Below, in pieces: positions 8,627 to 17,700 of a stretch of 64,000 nucleotides of DNA. Source of the stretch: Granulicella sp. WH15 (GTDB lineage: Bacteria > Acidobacteriota > Terriglobia > Terriglobales > Acidobacteriaceae); NCBI RefSeq assembly GCF_009914315.1, contig NZ_CP042596.1, positions 4,609,154 through 4,673,153 of the forward strand, read 5' to 3'. Under the pieces are notes generated by a model. The model made no database searches. It was not told the origin of the DNA and was given only the letters and a program-made list of their open reading frames with translations. How positions within the stretch are numbered: the stretch's first letter is position 1; each line of letters opens with the position of its first letter. Made by a program: the position numbers and the translations under genes.

Positions 8627-9418
8627 ATGGCTGAAATCGTGCAGCATGGACTGATTCGAGCCGCGGAAGTAGCCCGGCAGACCGCCACCCGTCAGGCGGC
8701 TAACGGCGTTGTTTACGGCAGTTTTGGCGAGACCGAGGTGACCGAGCAGGACCTGAACCGTATGGTGCAGGCTGTGCCCTCGGCCATTGCGGCGGCGCTC
8801 GGCGGCAAGGCCTACTACTTCGTCCCGCTGGCTCTGGCCGAGGCTCTGCCGGAGCCGCAGCGCAGCGACGAGACCATGATCGCGTCAGCCTACACGTCCG
8901 CCCTGGGCGATGAGGCCATCTGCCACCGCAACGTGAAGCTGGGCGACACCGAGGGCGTCTTCATCTCGACCCGCGTCGTCAACGACCGTTTTGCGCTGGC
9001 CTTCGAGTTCTTCATCAACGTGGGCCACGCCTTTGTGGACGCGGCCGGGGTGCCGGAGCGCTTCAGCGAGCTGGCGTGGTCGCAGGTGCTGGCCGAAGTT
9101 CGCGGCGAGACCAGCCAGGACGCCTTCGAACACCGGAATCAGGCCTATACCGCTCCCGCCAGTCGCAAGGATGGTGCTAAGGCTGAGGTAAAGGTCGATG
9201 AGAAGGCTAAGCTAAGCTTTGTCGAGGCTGCGTTTTCGGACTCCCTCGCCATCTACCTGCTCTCACTGGCCGTCGACTTCGACTACTCGGAGCTGCGGGA
9301 GCGGGAGTATCCGCTGCTGGCCCCGGCGGCGCTGGCCGCCCGTCTGCGCCTGGTAGCCGAGCTGTTTCCCCCCAACCAGGGCTATGAGTTCTCCATCCGC
9401 TACCGCCGCCGCGCTTAA
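8627..9418 (+). CDS. Conserved-looking protein of unknown function
   Basis: 263 aa, soluble, no signal peptide or membrane segment. The N-terminus is helical (MAEIVQHGLIRAAEVARQTA) and the middle mixes helix and strand (YYFVPLALAEALPEPQRSDE, FALAFEFFINVGHAFVDAAG). A charged linker with alternating K/E occurs at about residues 177-195. Codon use and GC match the neighbours, so it is very probably a real gene, but I do not recognise the family. A -10-like TAGAAT at 8613-8618 ends only 8 bases before the ATG and there is no Shine-Dalgarno sequence, which would suit a leaderless mRNA. Confidence 0.7.
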   Translation: MAEIVQHGLIRAAEVARQTATRQAANGVVYGSFGETEVTEQDLNRMVQAVPSAIAAALGGKAYYFVPLALAEALPEPQRSDETMIASAYTSALGDEAICHRNVKLGDTEGVFISTRVVNDRFALAFEFFINVGHAFVDAAGVPERFSELAWSQVLAEVRGETSQDAFEHRNQAYTAPASRKDGAKAEVKVDEKAKLSFVEAAFSDSLAIYLLSLAVDFDYSELREREYPLLAPAALAARLRLVAELFPPNQGYEFSIRYRRRA

Positions 9419-9566
9419 GCGCTTCGTGCCGTTCTTGGGGCGGTATGGGTAGGATGATCTTCTGAGGGCCTCCCGCTGGTCGGCAGCGAGCGATCTTCAC
9501 TGCCGACCAGCGGGAGGCCCCATGCTTACAATCTCCCCATGCAGCCCCGAGAACGGCACGAAGTGC
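9419..9566. repeat. Large intergenic inverted repeat (modules D-B-D)
   Basis: The gap between two convergent genes is almost one imperfect palindrome. Module D (CTTCGTGCCGTTCTTGGGGC) at 9422 reappears inverted at about 9543-9562. Between them, module B forms a perfect 21-bp stem, 9466-9486 paired with 9500-9520, around a 13-base loop. The hairpin could stop transcription from both sides, although no T-run follows. The same modules are found at 2939, 52921 and 61808. Confidence 0.85.
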
Positions 9567-10165
9567 TACCGGATGCAGCCCATGGCCGCACGGAAGAGTC
9601 CCTCGAAGCTGCCTGTGACTGCGGGGTCGCGGGCAATCGCCGTCTCGACTGCCTTCTGGGCCACGGCGCGGGCGTAGCCCAGGTTCACCAGCGCGGAGAG
9701 GGCGTCGTCGCCCACTGGTCCGTGGCTTAGAACCGGGGTGGCGGCGGGCAGCGCGGTGGCCAGGTCGTCCAGCTTGTCCTTCAGCTCCAGCACCACGCGC
9801 TCGGCCGTCTTCTTGCCGATGCCGGGAATCTTTGTCAACGAGGCATGGTCGCTGGCCCGGATCGCCGCGATCAGCCGGTCGGCGGCGATGCCGCTCAGCA
9901 CCGTGATCGCCAGCTTGGGACCGATGCCGGAGATGGTGAGCAGCCGCTCGAAGAGCCGCTTCTCCTGCGTCTCGGCGAAGCCGAAGAGGGCGAGCTGGTC
10001 TTCGGCCACCTTGGTGAAGATGTGCAGGCGCGCCTCTTCTCCCTCGTTCGGCAGCGCGGTATAAGTCGCCACCGAGATGGCAACGTCATAGCCCACACCG
10101 GCGCACTCGACGATGGCCTGGTTGGGAGACTTCGAGATCAGGCGTCCGCGCAGGTGAGCAATCAT
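9566..10165 (-). CDS. ruvA: Holliday junction branch migration protein RuvA
   Basis: RuvA tetramers bind four-way DNA junctions and load the RuvB motor for branch migration in recombination repair. MIAHLRGRLI at the N-terminus starts the OB-fold. Two helix-hairpin-helix motifs follow (LLTISGIGPKLAITVLSG and LTKIPGIGKKTAERVVLEL). The C-terminal domain III (ALVNLGYARAVAQKAVETA) contacts RuvB. Length 199 aa is normal. ruvB and ruvC are not in the window. The 3' end touches the inverted repeat at 9419-9566. Confidence 0.96.
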   Translation of the reverse strand: MIAHLRGRLISKSPNQAIVECAGVGYDVAISVATYTALPNEGEEARLHIFTKVAEDQLALFGFAETQEKRLFERLLTISGIGPKLAITVLSGIAADRLIAAIRASDHASLTKIPGIGKKTAERVVLELKDKLDDLATALPAATPVLSHGPVGDDALSALVNLGYARAVAQKAVETAIARDPAVTGSFEGLFRAAMGCIR

Positions 10166-10184
10166 GTCTTGATTGTAGTAGCCC

Positions 10185-10263
10185 TATTCAAAACAAAAGC
10201 AAAAGCGCCCTCACGCCGGGCGGGCGGTACTTCGTACCGTTCTCGACGCTTCGCGTAGAAGCA
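10185..10263 (-). repeat. Intergenic repeat module A (reverse)
   Basis: Lies between the ruvA start and the end of the M20 peptidase gene. It reads CACGCCGGGCGGGCGGTACT, then TCGTACCGTTCTCGACGCTT. It differs from the 7284 copy by a paired change (GTAC...GTAC instead of GCAC...GTGC) that keeps a short palindrome intact, which suggests selection on the hairpin. Confidence 0.83.
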
Positions 10264-10275
10264 AAGGCTTCGGGG

Positions 10276-11412
10276 CTACAGGTTCGCGATCATGGCCGCG
10301 AGCAGGGCTGTGCGCGGGACCAGCTCGGCGGCGATGATGTGTTCATGGGCCGCATGGGCTCCCGCACCGACCGCACCCATGCCGTCGAGCGTGGGCACGC
10401 CGAGCGCGGCGGTAAAGTTGCCGTCCGAGCCGCCGCCGGTTGCGGCCTCGTCCAACTCGAAGCCCAGCCCGGCGGCCAGCCTTCGCGCCTGGCGGAAGAG
10501 CCGGATGGTGCCCGCTTTGCGCTCCATCGGCGGGCGGTTGATGCCGCCGGTCAGCTCCAGTTTGCACGACGGATCGGTGGCGCGCAGGCCGCGCAGTTGG
10601 CGCTCGATGAGGCGGGCGTCGGCGGCGCGGGCGATCCGGACGTCGATCTCCACGGTGCACTCGGCGGCGATGACGTTCGAGCGCGTGCCGCCCTCGATGA
10701 CGCCGCAGTTGACGGTGAGGCCCCGCGAGAGATCGGTGAAGGCCGAGATAATCTCGATCTGGCGGGCCGCCTCGCGTATGGCCGAGTGGCCGCTCTCGAA
10801 ATCGACCCCGCTGTGGGCGGCGACGCCGGTGACCCGCAGGTTATAGTTGCCGACGCCTTTGCGGGCGGTCTTGTAGGCCAGGCCCTGCGCTGGTTCCAAC
10901 ACGAAGACCGCTTCAGCTTCGAGCGCCACCCGCTCGGTGATGTGGCGGGAGACCGGGCTGCCGACCTCCTCGTCGGAGACCAGCAGAAACTGGACGGGGC
11001 GTGATAACTTCTGCTCTTGCAGGCACTTGATGGCGGCCAGCGCCATCACCACCCCGGCCTTCATGTCCAGCACGCCGGGACCGTAAAGGCGGCCGTCCTG
11101 CTCGCGCCACGGCATTTGGGTCAGCGTACCCAGGCTCCAGACCGTGTCCAGATGGCCCAGCAGCAGCACCGGACGGCCCGTGCGGGGGCCGAAGCAGAGT
11201 TTGAGAATGTTTCCGAACTCCTTCTGTTTGTGAAGCTTGACACGCCCCTTCAATTCCCTGGCCCAGCCCGCGACCAGGGCTGCGGCGGCATTGACGGCGG
11301 CGCGGTCTTCGCTGGGCGATTCCACCTCAACCAGTTCGCGGAGGTGCTGTTCGATCCAACCCGAGTGAGCGGCGGCGGCGGTGGCAAGGGCTTGCAGGGT
11401 CATCTTCGTCAT
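10276..11412 (-). CDS. M20-family metallopeptidase (carboxypeptidase G2-like)
   Basis: Zinc-dependent exopeptidase or deacylase of the M20/ArgE/CPG2 group. The metal-site motifs are in place: LLLGHLDTVW (first ligand and catalytic Asp), GPGVLDMKAGVVMALAA (bridging Asp) and VSDEEVGSP (catalytic and ligand Glu). GVAAHSGVDFESGHSA belongs to the dimerisation/lid domain. Length 378 aa fits. No signal peptide is obvious, so it is probably cytoplasmic. Candidate substrates are N-acyl amino acids, short peptides or folate-type glutamates; folK lies nearby at 12451 but no link is shown. It is divergent from lpxC. Confidence 0.87.
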   Translation of the reverse strand: MTKMTLQALATAAAAHSGWIEQHLRELVEVESPSEDRAAVNAAAALVAGWARELKGRVKLHKQKEFGNILKLCFGPRTGRPVLLLGHLDTVWSLGTLTQMPWREQDGRLYGPGVLDMKAGVVMALAAIKCLQEQKLSRPVQFLLVSDEEVGSPVSRHITERVALEAEAVFVLEPAQGLAYKTARKGVGNYNLRVTGVAAHSGVDFESGHSAIREAARQIEIISAFTDLSRGLTVNCGVIEGGTRSNVIAAECTVEIDVRIARAADARLIERQLRGLRATDPSCKLELTGGINRPPMERKAGTIRLFRQARRLAAGLGFELDEAATGGGSDGNFTAALGVPTLDGMGAVGAGAHAAHEHIIAAELVPRTALLAAMIANL

Positions 11413-11523
11413 CGTATCCCACCCCCGTGTCAGAGGTGGTTCCGTGGCCTCGTCTGTGGCTTTTTTGCCACACCCACGGGCATCGGTGCTGGGATAATCT
11501 GGCTCCGTAGGAGAACGATACTG

Positions 11524-12447
11524 GTGCAGGGTTCAGCTCACCTGGAGCAGACAATCCGGTCGGAGATCAGCTTTGCGGGCGTGGGGCTGCATAGCGGCGC
11601 GCCGGTCTCCATGCGGCTGGTACCGGCTCCGGCGGGTTCGGGAATCGTCTTCCGCCGCACCGATCTGGACAACTTCGAGATTCCCGCGACCGGGCGCAAC
11701 GTCGCCAAGGTGAGCTATGCCACCTCGCTGATGCGGCAGTCGGTACTGATCCAGACCACCGAGCATCTGCTCTCCGCCCTTATCGGCTTTGGCGTCGATA
11801 ACGTGATCGTCGAGGTGGATAACCTCGAGGTCCCGATCCTCGACGGCTCGGCCCTGCCGTACGTGCAGGCCTTCCAGACGACGGGGCTGAAGCAGCAGCG
11901 GCGGCGGCGCGAGTACCTGAAGATTTTGAAGGAAGTCGAGGTGCGGGAGGGGTCGAAGTTTATCGGCGTCTATCCCGGCGACGGCTACCGGATCGACTAC
12001 GCGATTGATTTTCCCGCGCCTATCGGCAGCGAGACCTTTACCGGCAACCTGGCCACGGGCGACTATGTGCGCTGGATCGCGCCCGCCCGCACCTTCGGGT
12101 TCAAGGAAGACGAGCCGATGCTGCGGGATATGGGGCTGATTCGCGGGGCGTCGGACCAGTGCGCCATCATCCTGAACCGGCAGGGCGTACTGAACGGCCC
12201 GCTGCGGTTTGCCGATGAGTTTGTGCGGCATAAGGTGCTGGATCTGATCGGCGACCTGGCGCTGGCGGGGCGGCGGATTCAGGGCCGCGTGGTGGCCGAG
12301 CGCGCCGGTCACGCGATGCACACGGCGCTGGTGCAGCGGCTGATGCGGGATCGCTCGGCCTGGGAGCTGGCACACGGATACGATGAGGTTCCAGAGACGG
12401 CGCAGGATGAGGCGATGGTCCGGGGCCTGCTGCCGGTCCACGCCTAA
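11524..12447 (+). CDS. lpxC: UDP-3-O-acyl-N-acetylglucosamine deacetylase
   Basis: Zinc amidase catalysing the committed step of lipid A synthesis in the cytoplasm, which shows that the organism makes lipopolysaccharide. The GTG at 11524 is chosen because GGAGAA at 11509-11514 is well spaced and the product then starts near QGSAHLEQTIRSEISF. Zinc-site residues are TTEHLLSAL (first His) and RHKVLDLIGDLAL (second His and Asp); the catalytic His is in RAGHAMHTAL. Length 307 aa is normal. The stop is 3 bp before folK, so the two are cotranscribed. A -10-like GATAAT occurs at about 11493. Confidence 0.95.
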   Translation: MQGSAHLEQTIRSEISFAGVGLHSGAPVSMRLVPAPAGSGIVFRRTDLDNFEIPATGRNVAKVSYATSLMRQSVLIQTTEHLLSALIGFGVDNVIVEVDNLEVPILDGSALPYVQAFQTTGLKQQRRRREYLKILKEVEVREGSKFIGVYPGDGYRIDYAIDFPAPIGSETFTGNLATGDYVRWIAPARTFGFKEDEPMLRDMGLIRGASDQCAIILNRQGVLNGPLRFADEFVRHKVLDLIGDLALAGRRIQGRVVAERAGHAMHTALVQRLMRDRSAWELAHGYDEVPETAQDEAMVRGLLPVHA

Positions 12448-12450
12448 ACC

Positions 12451-12927
12451 ATGCTGGCGGCGGTGGCTCTGGGGTCGAATCTTGCCTCGCGCTTTGGGGA
12501 GCGGGAGGAGAACCTGCGGACGGCGGTTGAGCGAGTCTGTTCGCTGGGGAGCGTGGTGGCCGTCTCCAGTTTTTTCGATACGGAGCCGGTGGGGTATCTG
12601 GATCAGCCACGGTTTTTGAATGGGGCGTTGCTGCTGGAGACGGAGCTTGCGCCGATTGCTCTGCTGCGGGGACTGTTGGCGATTGAAGCCGAGATGGGGC
12701 GGCGGCGGGATCTGGTGGTGGCCAAGGGGCCTCGGGTGATTGATCTGGATCTGCTGCTGGTGGACGGGGTGGTGGTGGATACGCCGGAGCTGATGCTGCC
12801 GCATCCGGCGCTGGCCGAGAGGGCGTTTGTGCTGGAGCCGCTGGCGGAGATTGCGCCGGGGTGGGTGCATCCGGTGACAGGGCGAACCGTGGTGGAGATG
12901 TTGGCGGCGCTGCACGCGAAGCAGTAA
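12451..12927 (+). CDS. folK: HPPK (6-hydroxymethyl-dihydropterin pyrophosphokinase)
   Basis: Transfers pyrophosphate from ATP to 6-hydroxymethyl-7,8-dihydropterin in folate synthesis. Motifs are present: ALGSNLASRFGEREENL at the N-terminus, FFDTEPVGYLDQPRFLNG in the middle, and the signature MGRRRDLVVAKGPRVIDLDL with the two Mg-binding Asp. Length 158 aa is normal. It starts 3 bp after lpxC. The last codons and stop (…HAKQ-stop, 12914-12927) lie inside repeat module C, which is also found in non-coding DNA at 61910, so the repeat has replaced or supplied the natural C-terminus. Confidence 0.94.
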   Translation: MLAAVALGSNLASRFGEREENLRTAVERVCSLGSVVAVSSFFDTEPVGYLDQPRFLNGALLLETELAPIALLRGLLAIEAEMGRRRDLVVAKGPRVIDLDLLLVDGVVVDTPELMLPHPALAERAFVLEPLAEIAPGWVHPVTGRTVVEMLAALHAKQ

Positions 12928-13300
12928 AAAGGCGTGTTAATGCCCGCCCTCCGCGCAGGAGGCCGGTTCGGCAGTACGGGTTTGCGGCAGGGATAGGTCG
13001 GGCCTTCAGCGCTTGTCGTTCCTACTCATACAGTTACCTAGGGCTTTGCCCTAGGCTGGTATAGAGCGCGCCTTCAGCGCTTTTTTCGGATCGAAGGATT
13101 TGTGATTGGGTTGAAGAAAGCATATTTCGGGGCTGAAGCCCGGACCTACCCCCAGAAGCAACAGCAAAGACAAGGGCAAAAGCAGAAGCAGATTCCTCCG
13201 CTTCGCTCCTGAATGACAACCAAGAAGACAAGCAACGGCAAAAGCAAGAACGGTCAACAGCAAAGGCAAAGGCAAGAACAGGTAACGGCAAAGATGGTGA
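12914..13300. repeat. Intergenic repeat cluster (modules C, F, E and a CCTAGGGC palindrome)
   Basis: The 439 bases between folK and the OmpA-type gene hold no gene. 12914-12985 is module C (GCGAAGCAGTAAAAAGGCGT...). A palindrome CCTAGGGCTTTGCCCTAGG lies at about 13038-13056, flanked by two copies of CCTTCAGCGCTT. 13114-13160 is module F (GGGGCTGAAGCCCGGACCTA). 13192-13225 is module E (CTCCGCTTCGCTCCTGAATG). The gaps are filled by low-complexity purine-rich CAA/GCAAAAG strings up to about 13300. Confidence 0.8.
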
Positions 13301-13313
13301 AGGGGCAGAAGAA

Positions 13314-13345
13314 AGATCCAGGCATGAGCCTGGATCTCTTTTTCG
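13314..13345. terminator. Bidirectional rho-independent terminator
   Basis: AGATCCAGGC pairs with GCCTGGATCT around an ATGA loop and is followed by CTTTTT on the plus strand. On the minus strand the same stem is followed by TTTCTTCTG. It serves the end of the minus-strand OmpA-type gene (stop at 13367) and could stop readthrough from folK. Confidence 0.8.
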
Positions 13346-13366
13346 TGTTGGTGTTCCCTGCTTGGT

Positions 13367-14683
13367 TTAGTGCTGCATCTGGAAGGCGGCGCGACGGTTC
13401 TGCTGCCAGCAGGCTTCATTCTGGGCCGCGCAGACCTGGCTTTCCTTGCCGTAGCTGATGATCTTGATGCGGTCGCCCGAGACTCCCGCCGCGATCAGTG
13501 CGTCGCGAGCGGCGTTGGCGCGGTTTACGCCCAGGGCCAGGTTGTACTCGGCCGAGCCTCGGTCGTCCGCGTAGCCGCCCACCGTGACCGCCAGCGCCGG
13601 GTTGTCGCTCATATACTTTGCGGCATGGTCGATGGCCGCCTGCGCGTCCGGACGAATCTTGTAGCTGTCGTAGTCGAAGAGGGCGTCCTGCACGTTCTCG
13701 TGGAAGACCCTCTCCTTCTCCGGGTCGACCGTGAGCATCGTCGGCGTGGGAGCAGGGGCCGCAGCCACGGCCGGTGCCGCCACCTGGAAGCTCGTGTTGC
13801 AGTCCTGCATGGTCGAGGGGCTCGAGGCCAGGGAGACCCGGCCGTAGATGTGATAGCTGCCCGGGGCCACGCCCATCGTGTTGATGGAGACGCGGCGGCC
13901 GTTGCCGACGATGGCACCCGCGTCCGAGCTCCAGGTGTAGTTCAGGTCCACCTGGTCAGGCTCGGTGTGGGCGTAGCCGACGATGTCCAGCATCCGGCCC
14001 TGCTCAACCGTCGGCGAGGCCGTGCTGCAGGTGAACGTGATCTCGCTGGGACGGGCGACCTCTGCCCGCTCCTCATGGTGCCGGACCAGCCCCATGCCCC
14101 GGAACTTCACCACGACGCCGGCACCGACCATCAACTGCTGCTGGGTGTTGGTCGATCCATTGGGGAAGGTGGTGCGCAGGTACTCGACATCGAACGCCCG
14201 GACAGAGAACCGGCGGTTCAGGCTGAAGTCCACACCGCCGCCAGCCTGCAGGGCAAAGTTGGTGGCGCTGGTGGAGTAGGTCGTGCCCGTGGGGAAGTAC
14301 GAGTCGCTACCGTGGCCGATGCCGAAGAGCGCCTGGCCGAAGGGTACGAACCGCCGTCCCGTGAGCTGCACGCGCGGGCCGCCCGCTACCGTGAAGAGCG
14401 TCAGGTTCTGGCCCAGCGCGCTGATGTTGCCGGCGCGGCCGCCGGTGAACTCGCCCGCTGCACTGAGCCAGTCCGTGATGTGGTAGCTGAAGGAAGCCGC
14501 GCCGCCCTGAAGGCCGAAGCACTCGCAGCCTCCCGGCGGCGGCGCGTTGGCGCGGATGTAGTTGTAGCCGACAGAGACATCGAACCGAGGCACGAGCAGG
14601 GCGGAACCGGCGCCGTCATGTTGTGCGAAAGCCGCCGGGCTGCCGAGCGTTACAAGAAGCAAAGCCAAGAGTGTGGGACGCAT
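13367..14683 (-). CDS. OmpA-family outer-membrane protein
   Basis: 438 aa. A signal peptide (residues 1-20, ending AFAQ) is followed by an N-terminal beta-barrel of about 190 residues (FDVSVGYNYIRANAPPPGG, FVPFGQALFGIGHGSDSYF, RRFSVRAFDVEYLRTTF). Next comes an Ig-like segment (ITFTCSTASPTVEQGRMLD) with two Cys, then a C-terminal OmpA/Pal peptidoglycan-binding domain at about 325-438 (LFDYDSYKIRPDAQAAI, VGGYADDRGSAEYNLALG, VNRANAARDALIAAGV). The protein probably ties the outer membrane to the cell wall. The start has a strong GGAAGGAG. It is 57 bp downstream of the big lipoprotein gene, so probably in one operon. Confidence 0.9.
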   Translation of the reverse strand: MRPTLLALLLVTLGSPAAFAQHDGAGSALLVPRFDVSVGYNYIRANAPPPGGCECFGLQGGAASFSYHITDWLSAAGEFTGGRAGNISALGQNLTLFTVAGGPRVQLTGRRFVPFGQALFGIGHGSDSYFPTGTTYSTSATNFALQAGGGVDFSLNRRFSVRAFDVEYLRTTFPNGSTNTQQQLMVGAGVVVKFRGMGLVRHHEERAEVARPSEITFTCSTASPTVEQGRMLDIVGYAHTEPDQVDLNYTWSSDAGAIVGNGRRVSINTMGVAPGSYHIYGRVSLASSPSTMQDCNTSFQVAAPAVAAAPAPTPTMLTVDPEKERVFHENVQDALFDYDSYKIRPDAQAAIDHAAKYMSDNPALAVTVGGYADDRGSAEYNLALGVNRANAARDALIAAGVSGDRIKIISYGKESQVCAAQNEACWQQNRRAAFQMQH

Positions 14684-14700
14684 TGAGTTGAATCTCCTTC

Positions 14701-14718
14701 CGGGCCCTTGCGGGCCCG
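14701..14718 (-). promoter_or_regulatory. GC-rich hairpin in the leader of the OmpA-type gene
   Basis: CGGGCCC and GGGCCCG form a tight 7-bp stem with a 4-base loop in the 57-bp gap between the lipoprotein stop and the OmpA-type gene, just ahead of its Shine-Dalgarno sequence. It has no T-run, so an mRNA-stability or processing hairpin is more likely than a terminator. Confidence 0.5.
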
Positions 14719-14740
14719 GCGTTAGCAGAGTTCCTGACGG

Positions 14741-17700
14741 CTAGTACAGCAGCGAGACCGAAGGCGAGGTCGTCAATGCACTCGTATCGACCATCGCGAA
14801 CCGGTTGGGCGTGATCGCGTAGAGCACCAGGTTGGACCCGATGACCGTGTTGCCGTCTACGACCGTGGCCGATGAGTTGACCGTGAAGCGGCCAAAGGCA
14901 TTCGGTGCCGCGTATGTCCCCGAATTGGTTGCGCTCAGGTCGAGGATGTTGATCGTGCCCACCCCTACGTTCAGGGACTCGGTGTAGGTCACCTGACCGG
15001 CTCCGTTGGAGGCGAAGCTGCCGACTCCGTCGAGACTGGCCACCGAGCTTGCCGGCGTGGTGCCGTACACGTACGACCCGGTGAAGGTGTTGGCCAGAGT
15101 GAAACCACCCGCAGGTTTGGTCTGAGCTTCAAGGTGGCCCAGCCCCGCGTAACCCGTCTCCACGAAGTAACCGTTGTTGGGCGAGATCAGATAGAAGGTG
15201 CGCGCCGGAGGAGGCGTGCCCCCGAGACCGAGGAGGGCCAGTATCCCGGACAGCAGACCGCTCGGAACCGGATAGGTCAGGACTCCGCGGCCCGATGCAG
15301 CGACCCCGCAGGTAACCGCACCCGTCGACTGGTAGGTACCGAGTAGAGCGTTCAGGATTGGAACGCCGCTGCCGAGACCTGTCAGGCCGTTGACCAGTTG
15401 GGCCGTGCCGCCCGAATCCACACTGTTGATCGCGCAGTTGCCGTCCGAGGTGCCATCGCCCTGGAAGACGCTCGCGGTGGTGAGGTTGAGTACATTCTGG
15501 AGCGTGGTCCCCAACAACCCGGGGTTGCTCGGCGCGTTCTCGTACCCGACGAATGGGCCGGACATCGACGTGTTGCTGAAGGTGGCCTGGGTTTGGAGCG
15601 CCGCCGTTCCGGCCAGCAGGATGTAGTTGGAGTACTTGTCGGTCGACATGATGAAGGCGTTATTGGCATTGACCACGTAGACCGCGTAGTCGGTTGGGTA
15701 GAAGTTTGCGGTGGTGCCTGCCGTACTCATCGAGAGCTGGATACGGCCGTTGGCATCCGTCGCCGCTGCCGTTCCGGTGAGCGCGGCGCTGGTGTAGTTG
15801 GTTGTCTCGATGATCGCGTCGCCGGTGCCGGTGACCGCGCCCACGCCGTTCGCCGTCAGGACGCCGACCGAAGCAACCGGTGCGGCCAGGACGCCGAGGG
15901 TGCAGCTCGGGATGCAGGGGATTGCGCCCTCGAGGCCGAAGGCATAGTTGCCCTTGAGTCCGGCGGTGAAGGCCGTCGGAGTCTGCAGGAGCAGGGTGCC
16001 CGCGCCCTTGGTTCCGGCCACCTGATCGTCGTCAGCTTCGATCAGGCTGCCCTCGGCGGTGACGGTTGCCGGTGCGACCGGAGCCTTTAGCGAGATCGCG
16101 TAGGTTCTGGTCGCTCCGGGCGTGCCGTCGGGGTTGAAGGCGGTGATGGCGAACGTTCCGGTATCGTCGGCGGCGATGGTGTAGGTGCCGACGAAGCTGG
16201 AGCTGCCGATCGTATTACCCGTTGCGGCGGTGGATTGGTGGTTGCTGTCTAGCTCACCGGCCGAGATGATGCCGGTGCCGTCGGCGGTGAAGCTGCCGAT
16301 GGTCGCCGTCCGGTAGGCCAGCACGCCCAGCACCGCGTCGTCATAGCCCTGGAAGAGATAGGCGTACTGCCCCTTCAGGATGGAGTCGTTCGGTGTGCTC
16401 GGGTAGACCACCTGCAGATTGAGCTTCAGGCTGGCTGTCTGCGGAGTCGTCTCCGTGTCGGTTGCGGTCACCGTGAACTGAGTGACCCCGATGGTGGTCG
16501 GTGTGCCGCTGATGGTGCCGTCGGAGGAGAGGGTGAGTCCGGCAGGCAAGGTCGAGCCCGTAGCCAGGTCATAGGTGTAGGGTGCGACGCCGCCGGTCGC
16601 GGTCAGAGTCTGGCTATAGGCCGCGTTCTGGACCGCGGGCGGCAGCGTGCCCGTGAGGGTGAGGGTCGCGACGCCGATGGTGAGGGGGACCGTGGTGCTG
16701 GTGATGGTTTCGGCGGTCGGTGTGGTGGAATCGCTGGCCGATACCGTGAGGGTTGCGTTGGCAGGCGCGGTCGGCGTACCGCTGATCGCGCAGCCCATAG
16801 CCGTGAGACCGGCGGGCAGGCCGGCCGTGATGTTGCAGGTGTAGGGTGCCGTGCCGCCGCTGACCCCGACCACTCCCGTGTAAGGCGTGCCAACGATGCC
16901 AGACGGTGGATTGGTGAGTGCGAGCGGAGTCGCGGGAGCGGAGATGATGACCGCGAACGCGCCCGATGCAGATGCACTGGTGGAGTCCGTCGCCTTGACC
17001 GTGAAGTTCGCGGTACCGGCAGGGGCGACCGGAGTGCCGCTGACCACGCAGGTAGTGGTGTTGAGGCTGAGGCCCGGGGGCAGTGCGCCCGAGGTCACAG
17101 CGCAGGTGTAAGGTGCCGTGCCGCCCGTTATCCCGATCGGGGAGTTGTAAGGCACGCCGAGGGTGCCGTTCGGCAGGGAGGAGAGGTTGATGCTAAGTGC
17201 CGCCGGGGCGATGGTGATCGAGAGCGCCCCCGTCACGGAGAGGACCGGGTTACTCCCGTCGTTCGCCTTGACCGTGAAGCTCACGGTGCCAGCAGTGGTC
17301 GGCGTACCGCTGACCAGACAGGAGGAGCTGAGGGTGAGGCCCGCAGGCAGGGTCGATCCCGTCTGCAGCGAGCAGGTGTAGGGTGCCGTGCCGCCCGTCA
17401 CCGCGACGTTCGAGCTGTACGGGATATTCACCGTACCGTTCGGCAGCGTGGAGAGCGAGATGGAGAGCGGAGCGGGAGAGATGCTCAGCGCGATAGGTCC
17501 GGTCGCTACCAGGGCCGGGTTCGCCGCGTCCGTCACCTTGACCGTGAAGTTCGAGGCTCCGGCGGTGGTGGGGATGCCGCTGACCAGGCAGTTGGAGGCA
17601 AGGGTGAGACCGGCAGGCAGCGTGCCCGAGGCCAGGGTGCAGGTGTAGGGTGCGGTGCCGCCCGTCGCTGTGACCGGGGAGCTGTAGGGGGTGTTCACCG

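Noticed and set aside
9466..9520. Hairpin considered as a CRISPR repeat or attachment site
   Set aside because: There is no regular spacer array, no cas gene and no integrase nearby; copies are scattered at operon boundaries.
11533..12915. 460-codon minus-strand open frame
   Set aside because: Antisense of lpxC and folK; His/Gln/Arg-rich with no recognisable domain.
13370..14686. 438-codon plus-strand open frame
   Set aside because: It is the exact antisense of the OmpA-type gene, which has a signal peptide, a strong ribosome site and an OmpA domain. The antisense product is low-complexity Val/Ala/Arg sequence typical of GC-rich shadows.
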